A DNA stretch of 7,606 bases from Lachnospiraceae bacterium (GTDB lineage Bacteria; Bacillota; Clostridia; Lachnospirales; Lachnospiraceae), in NCBI GenBank assembly GCA_021202715.1, contig JAJQCL010000056.1, positions 1 to 7,606 of the forward strand. The letters are read 5' to 3'. Positions 1-4,925 of the stretch are shown here, piece by piece. Position 1 is the first letter of the stretch, and every line of letters begins with the position of its first letter. The notes beneath the pieces were generated by a model. It was not told the origin of the DNA, did no database searches, and saw only the letters and a program-made list of their open reading frames with translations. The position numbers and the translations under genes are program-made.

Positions 1-85
1 TGGCAAAAGCCAGGGTGCTTATAGGAGATTGTAAATTTCAGCTGTGAATAGTAACATCGGAAACCGGTCTGGCAGAAAGTTTCGG

Positions 86-114
86 TTGACAGATGTTTTT
101 CCTTGTGTTATCAT
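86..114 (+). promoter_or_regulatory. Promoter of the tRNA-Trp gene
   Basis: A perfect -35 box TTGACA (86-91) and a -10 box TATCAT (109-114, five of six consensus bases) are separated by exactly 17 bases. The predicted transcription start near 121 lies about 10 bases before the mature tRNA end, as expected for a short tRNA precursor. This is a standard sigma-A housekeeping promoter. It may also be the only source of transcription for the glycosyltransferase gene behind the tRNA terminator. Confidence 0.85.
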
Positions 115-130
115 AATCGAGCAGGTCTTT

Positions 131-201
131 AGGGGCATAGTTCAATGGTAGAACAGCGGTCTCCAAAACCGTCGATGTGAGTTCGACTCTTACTGCCCCT
201 G
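131..201 (+). tRNA. tRNA-Trp (anticodon CCA)
   Basis: The 71-nt cloverleaf folds by eye. The acceptor stem is 131-137 with 194-200, seven perfect pairs, and the discriminator base is G201. The D stem is GTTC/GAAC (140-143 with 151-154). The anticodon stem is 156-160 with 168-172, closing on a G-U wobble. The T stem is 177-181 with 189-193, with T loop TTCGACT. The seven-base anticodon loop is CTCCAAA with CCA at 163-165, which reads the tryptophan codon UGG, and a purine (A) follows the anticodon. The 3' CCA is not encoded (GCGA follows), so it must be added by the nucleotidyltransferase. A near-consensus promoter precedes it and an intrinsic terminator follows 8 bases later, so it looks like a single-tRNA unit. 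Confidence 0.97.
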
Positions 202-208
202 CGATATG

Positions 209-240
209 AACCGGTCTTCGAAGGAAGGCCGGTTTTTATA
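209..240 (+). terminator. Intrinsic terminator behind tRNA-Trp
   Basis: A 10-bp stem (209-218 with 225-234, one G-U wobble) encloses a 6-base loop and runs into TTTTTATA. It is a textbook intrinsic terminator for the tRNA transcript. It overlaps an in-frame 5' extension of the next gene, which argues against the upstream start of that gene. Any transcription of the glycosyltransferase from the tRNA promoter has to read through it. Confidence 0.88.
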
Positions 241-250
241 TAGGCGCAGG

Positions 251-256
251 AAGGAG
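251..256 (+). promoter_or_regulatory. Ribosome binding site that fixes the glycosyltransferase start
   Basis: AAGGAG lies 9 bases before the ATG at 266. The frame is open upstream to 206, but that stretch encodes the terminator hairpin and has no Shine-Dalgarno sequence, so the start at 266 is preferred. Confidence 0.85.
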
Positions 257-265
257 AGACAGATC

Positions 266-1579
266 ATGGCACCACTGGTGAGTATTATTGTACCTGTTTA
301 TAATATAAAGAAATACCTGCGGCGGTGCGCGGACAGCCTGATCGGGCAGGACTACGAGAACCTGGAGATCCTGTTCATTGACGATGGGAGTACCGACGGA
401 TCGGAGAGCATTCTGGATGAATATCAGCGGCAGGATCCCAGAGTCCGGGTGATCCATCAGGAAAATGCCGGGGTCTCGGCGAGCCGGAACCGGGGACTTG
501 ATCTGGCGCGCGGTGAGTACATCCAGTTCGCGGACAGCGATGACTGGCTGCCGGTGGATGCTACGAGACAGCTGGTGAGTGCGGCGCAGGAGCAAAGCTG
601 TGATCTGGTGATCGCGGATTTTTACCGGGTGGCGGGAAGCCGAATGTCCCAGAAGGGGGATATTGATGAGGATGAGGTGATGACCCGCATGGAGTTCGCT
701 GCGCATATGATCGAGAACCCGGCGGATTTTTATTACGGTGTACTATGGAATAAACTGTTCCGACGCTCGATCATAGAAAGATATCATCTGCGCATGGACG
801 ACGAGATCAGCTGGTGTGAGGATTTTCTCTTTAACCTGGAGTATATTCGCTATGCGGAGAGCTTTTACGCGATTCAGACGCCGGTGTACTATTATTTTAA
901 GAGGAAGAACAGTCTGGTCTCCCAGGGGGCGAGCCTCAGCAATACCATCCGGATGAAGATCACAGTATTCGACTATTACAGCGCCTTCTACCGGGATGTT
1001 TACGAGGACAGCTATGAGGACGTGAAGGGAAAGGTGCGGTATTTTCTGCTCAGCGCAGCCCGGGACGGCTTTGTGATGCCGACGCTGCCGGTTGGACGGA
1101 AGAAAACCGATCCGGAACTCAGTGAACAGACGCAGAAAGTTCTTCATGAGAAGGGCGGTTTGTGGGCAGATTTGTACGACAGCCGCCGACTGCTGGAGGA
1201 ACACCTGTGTCCCGGAGAGGAGGAAGACCCTCTGACACCGGAGGAGAACGCTTTGCTTCTTCTTTTCGAGAGGGTGCGGCGCTATGAGGGGCAGCGTGAA
1301 ATCGCAGAGATTCTTGGCCTGACAGTCTCGAGGACAGCGCGGGCGCTGGGACGTCTGAAGCGGGGAGATTATATCGAAATACGGACAGATACCGATGGTG
1401 TCATTCTGGTGGAACTGCTCGAGAAGGGACAGGTGTATGCAGAACAGGCCGGGGGCGCGCTGAAGATCTTCCGGGCAGTTTGTTTTCGTGATCTGAGTGA
1501 TGAGGATGTGAAGACCTTTTCTGCACTGACAGACCGGATGCGCGGAAGTGTGCGGGGTGAATTGACGCGTAAAGAGTGA
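266..1579 (+). CDS. Family 2 glycosyltransferase fused to a MarR-like winged-helix domain
   Basis: This is a 437-residue cytoplasmic-looking protein with no signal peptide or membrane helix. Residues 1-235 are a GT-A fold, GT2 family domain. It starts with VSIIVPVYN, has the nucleotide-binding DDGSTDGS (39-46), ENAGVSASRN (66-75), the metal-binding DxD as DSDD (90-93), WNKLFRR (161-167) and the acidic pair E185-D186 in the catalytic-base region. Such enzymes transfer a sugar from a nucleotide-sugar to a glycan or lipid acceptor; the donor and acceptor cannot be read here. After a helical linker, residues about 322-437 resemble a MarR-type domain: LTPEENALLLL, a helix-turn-helix with recognition helix near 353-367, a wing (373-388) ending in LLEKG, and a closing helix SDEDVKTFSALTDRM. 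No frameshift or internal ribosome binding site separates the two parts, so the fusion looks genuine. The wHTH part could bind DNA or serve only as a dimerisation or interaction module. No independent promoter is visible. Confidence 0.88.
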   Translation: MAPLVSIIVPVYNIKKYLRRCADSLIGQDYENLEILFIDDGSTDGSESILDEYQRQDPRVRVIHQENAGVSASRNRGLDLARGEYIQFADSDDWLPVDATRQLVSAAQEQSCDLVIADFYRVAGSRMSQKGDIDEDEVMTRMEFAAHMIENPADFYYGVLWNKLFRRSIIERYHLRMDDEISWCEDFLFNLEYIRYAESFYAIQTPVYYYFKRKNSLVSQGASLSNTIRMKITVFDYYSAFYRDVYEDSYEDVKGKVRYFLLSAARDGFVMPTLPVGRKKTDPELSEQTQKVLHEKGGLWADLYDSRRLLEEHLCPGEEEDPLTPEENALLLLFERVRRYEGQREIAEILGLTVSRTARALGRLKRGDYIEIRTDTDGVILVELLEKGQVYAEQAGGALKIFRAVCFRDLSDEDVKTFSALTDRMRGSVRGELTRKE

Positions 1580-1647
1580 TGCCGACAGAATTTTCCTAAA
1601 ATTTAATAATTTTAAAATAAAAACTTTCTTTTTTGAAAGAAAATTTG

Positions 1648-1656
1648 TGGTATGAT
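1648..1656 (+). promoter_or_regulatory. Extended -10 promoter of the KamA-family gene
   Basis: TGG followed by TATGAT (1651-1656) is an extended -10 element with five of six -10 bases. No good -35 box lies 16-18 bases upstream, where the sequence is a T-run. The preceding 60 bases (1590-1646) are almost pure A/T, which could act as an UP element, and contain two small inverted repeats: AAAATT/AATTTT near 1597-1612 and CTTTC/GAAAG at 1624-1639. The start of transcription would be near 1663. Confidence 0.6.
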
Positions 1657-1663
1657 AGAAGAG

Positions 1664-1852
1664 ATCCGGGGAGACAAATCCTTTTTTGTCGCTCCGGGTT
1701 TCTTGCATCTGTGCGCAGGGCGGGCAGGCCGGAGGCGTATATTCGCGGATGCAGGGATATTGTGAGCGGGAAAGATTTTTGTCGTTCGTCATCGTTCGGA
1801 AAGCCATGTGGGGGATGCTCTCCGTAGCTATTTTAAAGGAGGAGTGAGGTTT
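1664..1852 (+). promoter_or_regulatory. Structured GC-rich leader of the KamA-family gene, unassigned
   Basis: About 190 nt separate the predicted transcription start from the ATG. The first 36 nt form an imperfect 15-position hairpin (1664-1678 with 1685-1699, two G-U wobbles and one mismatch) followed by GTTTCTTGC, a weak U-tract. It could be an attenuator or a 5'-protecting stem. A second long-range stem pairs TGCATC (1704-1709) with GATGCA (1748-1753). The rest is GC-rich without an obvious uORF. I do not recognise the lysine riboswitch, a T-box or another known class here. The leader could instead simply be untranslated spacer. Confidence 0.4.
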
Positions 1853-2932
1853 ATGACATACAAAATCAATCCGGACAGCACCATCACATCGGTTGATGAA
1901 TTGAGTCGGCATATTTCCCTTGAAACGAAGGAGGTTCGCGCGGTTGCCGACCGCTATCCCATGTCGATTCCGGATTATTATCTGTCGTTGATCGACCCGG
2001 AGGATCCCGGCGATCCGATTCGCAGGATGAGCGTTCCCTCCGTCGGGGAGATGGCCCGGGGCGGGACATTCGATACCAGCGGGGAGAATTCCAACACGGT
2101 TATGCAGGGTATGCAGCATAAATACCCTCAGACCGTTCTGATCCTTTCCACAAATCAGTGTGCCATGTACTGCCGCTATTGCTTCCGCAAGCGGATGGTG
2201 GGAACAAAGAATACGGAGATCGCGGAGGATCTCGATGCCATTTTTTCCTATATTAAGGATCATCAGGAGATCACCAATGTCCTGGTTTCCGGCGGAGATT
2301 CGCTGATGATGGACAACGCGAAGCTGGAGCGATACCTGGCCGCGCTGACTTCCATCGATCATCTGAATTACATCCGTTTCGGAACCAAGATCCCTGTGGT
2401 GCTGCCGCAGCGGATCTCGGAGGATCCGGAGCTGCTGCAGATGTTTGAGCGCTATGGGGAGAAGAAGCAGCTGTATGTGATCACGCAGTTCAACCATCCC
2501 CGGGAGCTGATGCCTGCGTCCGTGAAGGCAGTGAAAATGCTGAGACAGCGCGGTGTGGTCGTGAAGAACCAGTCAGTGCTTCTGAACGGTGTGAACAGCG
2601 ACTCCGATACGTTGGCTGAGCTGTTTAAAAGGCTCAGCGCGGCGGGAATCGTTCCCTACTACCTGTTCCAGTGTCGGCCTGTTTCCGGCGTAAAGAATCA
2701 GTTCCAGGTGCCGCTTCTGCGGGCGTACGATATCGTGGAAGGCGCCAAACGGCAGCTCGACGGGAATGCCAAATGCTTCCGCTATGCCATGTCCAATGTC
2801 AACGGGAAGGTGGAGATCCTCGGGAAGGAAGGAAATACGATGATCTTCAAGTGCCAGCAGGCGAAGGACGAGGCGAACCGCGGCAGGCTCTTTTCGCGGA
2901 CTCTGACGGAGGAGGACTGCTGGGTGGTCTGA
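1853..2932 (+). CDS. KamA-family radical SAM protein (lysine 2,3-aminomutase-like, substrate unknown)
   Basis: This 359-residue protein belongs to the PLP- and SAM-dependent aminomutase family. The radical SAM cluster motif is CAMYCRYC (C103, C107, C110), followed by VSGGD (145-149), RFGTK (175-179), LPQR (184-187), QFNHPRE (212-218) and QSVLLNGVN (240-248), all typical of the family. K319 in NVNGK occupies the place of the PLP-binding lysine. The two aspartates that bind the substrate amino group in clostridial lysine 2,3-aminomutase are not evident: the QCRP stretch has R275 where the first lies, and the region before K319 reads AMSNV. The C-terminal extension of classical aminomutases is also missing. 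It is therefore probably not a lysine 2,3-aminomutase. An EpmB-like role on elongation factor P is an alternative, but no partner epmA is present. AAAGGAGG at 1835-1842, 10 bases upstream, supports this ATG over a GTG at 1808. The gene is monocistronic, between its own promoter and a terminator. Confidence 0.88.
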   Translation: MTYKINPDSTITSVDELSRHISLETKEVRAVADRYPMSIPDYYLSLIDPEDPGDPIRRMSVPSVGEMARGGTFDTSGENSNTVMQGMQHKYPQTVLILSTNQCAMYCRYCFRKRMVGTKNTEIAEDLDAIFSYIKDHQEITNVLVSGGDSLMMDNAKLERYLAALTSIDHLNYIRFGTKIPVVLPQRISEDPELLQMFERYGEKKQLYVITQFNHPRELMPASVKAVKMLRQRGVVVKNQSVLLNGVNSDSDTLAELFKRLSAAGIVPYYLFQCRPVSGVKNQFQVPLLRAYDIVEGAKRQLDGNAKCFRYAMSNVNGKVEILGKEGNTMIFKCQQAKDEANRGRLFSRTLTEEDCWVV

Positions 2933-2983
2933 GAAGACAGAAGACTTTTCTGGCGGTTGCTGAGTAAAAACAAGATCTTCATT

Positions 2984-3032
2984 GAAAGCCATTGTGATCC
3001 CTCATGTACGATTTGGGATCACAGTGGCTTTC
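2984..3032 (+). terminator. Hairpin terminator after the KamA-family gene
   Basis: An 18-bp inverted repeat (2984-3001 with 3015-3032) has a single G-U wobble and a 13-base loop. The right arm ends in GGCTTTC and continues CTTGCTG, so the U-tract is short and interrupted. It separates the radical SAM gene from the Fic unit. The 10-bp direct repeat TTGCTGAGTA flanks the hairpin region at 2957-2966 and 3033-3042. Confidence 0.65.
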
Positions 3033-3042
3033 TTGCTGAGTA

Positions 3043-3106
3043 TTGCCGATAACGGCAAAAATCTCCGCAATCTACGGCTGTATTTCTGCTGTAATCTTGC
3101 CGATAA
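3043..3106 (+). promoter_or_regulatory. Candidate operators upstream of the HTH-Fic gene
   Basis: TTGCCGATAACGGCAA (3043-3058) is a palindrome with perfect 6-bp arms and a 4-bp centre. Its left half, TTGCCGATAA, is repeated exactly at 3097-3106, just upstream of the -10 box of the following gene. A weaker CCG/CGG dyad lies between them (3065-3077). A whole site upstream plus a half site inside the promoter is the arrangement expected of a repressor operator. The natural candidate to bind it is the N-terminal helix-turn-helix of the Fic protein itself. That assignment is inference. Confidence 0.5.
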
Positions 3107-3108
3107 TG

Positions 3109-3117
3109 TGATATACT
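3109..3117 (+). promoter_or_regulatory. Extended -10 promoter of the HTH-Fic gene
   Basis: TGA precedes TATACT (3112-3117, five of six consensus bases), giving an extended -10 element. The -35 region 17 bases upstream is CTGTAA, a weak match. Transcription would start near 3124, leaving a leader of less than 20 bases that contains the ribosome binding site. The half operator at 3097-3106 lies in the spacer, so a bound protein should block RNA polymerase. Confidence 0.6.
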
Positions 3118-3141
3118 ATACCCTGGAGTGAGGTGAGGGGA

Positions 3142-4053
3142 ATGAACTATCTTTCTGTTACTGAAGTGGCGAAGAAGTGGAACATGTCCGAAAGAAGCGT
3201 GCGGAATTACTGTGCCAGGGGGCGAGTCCCAGGTGCATTCCTGACAGGAAAAACATGGAACATTCCTGATACCGCCGAAAAGCCCTTAAGATCAAATGTC
3301 CATACGAGTAAGCCCAAAACGCTGACGGATCGTTTGAAAAGCGAAAAGCAAAGCAAGGTAAAGGGAGGCATTTACCACAAAATCCAAATTGACCTGACCT
3401 ATAACTCTAACCACATAGAAGGAAGCAGGCTGACACACGATCAGACCCGATACATCTATGAGACGAATACCGTTGGCTCAGAAGAAGGCAACCTGAATGT
3501 GGACGATATTGTGGAGACTGTAAATCATTTCCGCTGTATCGATACGATGATTGATCAGGCTCGTCTTATGTTGTCTGAAAAGATGATTAAGCAGCTTCAC
3601 TTTATGTTGAAGTCCGGCACCAGTGACAGCCGCAGGGACTGGTTTGCAGTTGGCGATTATAAGCGGCTCCCCAATGAGGTTGCCGGCAAGGGAACCTGCG
3701 CTCCGGAGAAAGTTTCTGAGGCCATGCAGGAGCTTTTATCTGGTTACAATGCTGTGAGAGCGAAGTCTCTGGATGAAATTCTGGATTTCCATTATCGTTT
3801 TGAAAGCATCCACCCTTTTCAAGACGGGAATGGTCGTGTTGGTCGGCTGATTATGTTTAAGGAATGTCTGCGTAATGAGATCGTACCTTTTATCATCGAG
3901 GATGATTTGAAAATGTTCTATTATCGCGGTCTGTCCAACTGGCCGGACGAAAAGGGTTATCTTCGGGATACCTGCCTGGCTGCGCAGGACCGATTCAAGG
4001 TATATCTGGATTACTTCCAAATCGACTATAAAACATCTGAGTACGAGCTGTAA
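3142..4053 (+). CDS. Fic-domain protein with N-terminal helix-turn-helix
   Basis: This 303-residue protein has a MerR/excisionase-type helix-turn-helix at residues 1-45 (YLSVTEVAKKWNMSERSVRNY, then a GRVPGAF..GKTWNIP wing region). A basic linker follows, then a Fic domain. The catalytic motif HPFQDGNGRVGR (H224-R235) is complete: general base H224, metal ligand D228 and the phosphate-binding GNGR. SNHIEG (89-94) matches the inhibitory motif [S/T]xxxE[G/N]. It lies N-terminal to the core, so this is a class II Fic protein whose E93 should block productive ATP binding until released. Family members usually transfer AMP to Ser, Thr or Tyr of a target protein. The target here is unknown, and no separate antitoxin gene is adjacent. 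AGGTGAGGGG just upstream supports ATG 3142 over the in-frame GTG at 3133. Its GC content (about 42-45% in three 60-base stretches) is well below that of its neighbours, suggesting acquisition by transfer. Confidence 0.9.
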   Translation: MNYLSVTEVAKKWNMSERSVRNYCARGRVPGAFLTGKTWNIPDTAEKPLRSNVHTSKPKTLTDRLKSEKQSKVKGGIYHKIQIDLTYNSNHIEGSRLTHDQTRYIYETNTVGSEEGNLNVDDIVETVNHFRCIDTMIDQARLMLSEKMIKQLHFMLKSGTSDSRRDWFAVGDYKRLPNEVAGKGTCAPEKVSEAMQELLSGYNAVRAKSLDEILDFHYRFESIHPFQDGNGRVGRLIMFKECLRNEIVPFIIEDDLKMFYYRGLSNWPDEKGYLRDTCLAAQDRFKVYLDYFQIDYKTSEYEL

Positions 4054-4074
4054 AGAAAGGTATCCGAAAGATTG

Positions 4075-4104
4075 TTGGAGAGCGGTGCAGTGTATCGCGA
4101 TAAT
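4075..4104 (+). promoter_or_regulatory. Possible promoter of the methyltransferase gene
   Basis: TTGGAG (4075-4080) and GATAAT (4099-4104, five of six bases) are separated by 18 bases. The -35 match is weak. The -10 box lies inside a dyad TGCAG/CTGCA (4086-4090 and 4107-4111) that also holds the palindrome ATCGCGAT (4094-4101), so a regulator may bind here. No terminator separates this from the Fic gene, so read-through is an alternative. Confidence 0.4.
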
Positions 4105-4166
4105 ATCTGCATTGAATCAAAAGAGGTGCCGTGGTATCATTGAAACAGAGAAGAATGTACGAATTC

Positions 4167-4172
4167 AGGAGG
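4167..4172 (+). promoter_or_regulatory. Ribosome binding site that fixes the methyltransferase start
   Basis: A perfect AGGAGG lies 8 bases before the ATG at 4181 and only 2 bases before another in-frame ATG at 4175. The spacing favours 4181. The frame is open further upstream to a GTG at 4085, but that stretch overlaps the putative promoter. Confidence 0.85.
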
Positions 4173-4180
4173 TAATGGCA

Positions 4181-4828
4181 ATGGCAGAGCGGGAATCGGC
4201 AGAGTCAGTTACGCGGCAGGGGAATCCGAGAAAGCCGCAGGGAGACGCAGGCACGGAGATGCTGCGGCGGATGAATGAGAGTCACTGGGAGGTGACCGGC
4301 TGGGCGCTCAGTCTCTGGCAGTTCGCCGTGGCGGATCGCGTCCAGGATATCGGCTGCGGGGGCGGCGCGACGCTGTGCCGCATGGCGGAGCAGGTGCCGG
4401 ACGGACATCTGACGGGTGTGGACTATTCGCCGGTGTCGGTGGCGCTTTCACGGGAGACCAACGCCGAAGCGATCGCCGCCGGACGTATGGAGATCCGGGA
4501 GGCCTCGGTGGAGAACCTGCCCTTCGAAGACGGAAGCTTTGATAAGATCATCACGGTGGAAAGCTTTTATTTCTGGCCCGATCCGCAGGAGAACCTGCGG
4601 GAGGTGCGGCGTGTCCTCGCTCCCGGCGGGCGTTTCTTCCTCGTGGCGGATATCTACCAGAACGGGGCGCTGTCCCCCGCCACCGAGGAGATGGCGGCGG
4701 AATATCAGCTCTTTAATCCGACGAAGGAGGAATTTCGTCAGCTCTTCGAGAGAGCCGGATTTTCTGAGACCGTCGTTCATACGAAGGAGGGAACGAGCTG
4801 GATCTGCGTGGAAGGGCGGAGGGATTGA
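4181..4828 (+). CDS. Class I SAM-dependent methyltransferase
   Basis: This 215-residue soluble protein has the Rossmann-like methyltransferase fold of the UbiE/Methyltransf_11 type. Motif I is VQDIGCGGG (54-62), which binds SAM. The acidic residue at the end of strand 2 is D81 in GVDYSPVSV. The ENLPFEDGSFDKII segment (111-124) carries the motif II region. REVRRVLAPGGRFFLV (140-155) is the usual strand before motif III. A C-terminal FERAGF (189-194) fits the family. The first 25 residues are hydrophilic and not conserved in appearance. Such enzymes methylate small molecules, but the substrate cannot be read from the sequence and no biosynthetic partner is adjacent. The gene lies between the Fic unit and the promoter of the reductase and appears to be its own unit. 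Its GC content is high (about 68% in one counted stretch), unlike the Fic gene before it. Confidence 0.88.
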   Translation: MAERESAESVTRQGNPRKPQGDAGTEMLRRMNESHWEVTGWALSLWQFAVADRVQDIGCGGGATLCRMAEQVPDGHLTGVDYSPVSVALSRETNAEAIAAGRMEIREASVENLPFEDGSFDKIITVESFYFWPDPQENLREVRRVLAPGGRFFLVADIYQNGALSPATEEMAAEYQLFNPTKEEFRQLFERAGFSETVVHTKEGTSWICVEGRRD

Positions 4829-4844
4829 TCCGGGAAAAAGAAGG

Positions 4845-4875
4845 TTGACCTGAACCTGACTTTATGTGTTAGAAT
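4845..4875 (+). promoter_or_regulatory. Promoter of the reductase-hutD unit, MerR-controlled type
   Basis: TTGACC (4845-4850) and TAGAAT (4870-4875, with an extended TGT before it) are separated by 19 bases, two more than optimal. An imperfect dyad, ACCTGAAC against the complement of CTTTATGT, fills 4848-4867 within the spacer. A 19-bp spacer filled by a dyad is the hallmark of promoters that MerR-family activators untwist, and such regulators often control aldo/keto reductase genes. No MerR-family gene is present in the window. Confidence 0.6.
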
Positions 4876-4925
4876 AAGCTGGCGTTGGAAAAACATATCT
4901 TTTTATCAGGAGGAAAAAGACTGCT

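Noticed and set aside
1..12. TGGC-AAAA-GCCA mini-hairpin at the window edge
   Set aside because: It is only four base pairs long with no T-run, and its context is cut off.
62..217. Nine-base repeat AACCGGTCT at 62-70 and 209-217, possible antiterminator pairing
   Set aside because: The first copy lies upstream of the tRNA promoter start, so it is absent from the main transcript. A repeat of this length is expected by chance.
206..265. Twenty-codon N-terminal extension of the glycosyltransferase
   Set aside because: It translates the tRNA terminator hairpin, has no ribosome binding site, and the protein family starts at the VSIIVPVYN strand just after ATG 266.
1633..1827. Small open frame of 64 codons in the leader of the KamA gene
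   Set aside because: Its start lies upstream of the predicted transcription start, it has no ribosome binding site, and its Arg/Cys/Gly-rich translation looks like non-coding GC-rich sequence.
1664..1852. Lysine riboswitch upstream of the KamA-family gene
   Set aside because: The conserved core and multi-helix junction of that riboswitch are not recognisable, although a full covariance-model scan was not possible.
743..2497. Long minus-strand open frame of 584 codons
   Set aside because: It runs antisense across the glycosyltransferase, the intergenic region and the KamA gene. The translation shows no domain and only mirrors the codon bias of the real genes.
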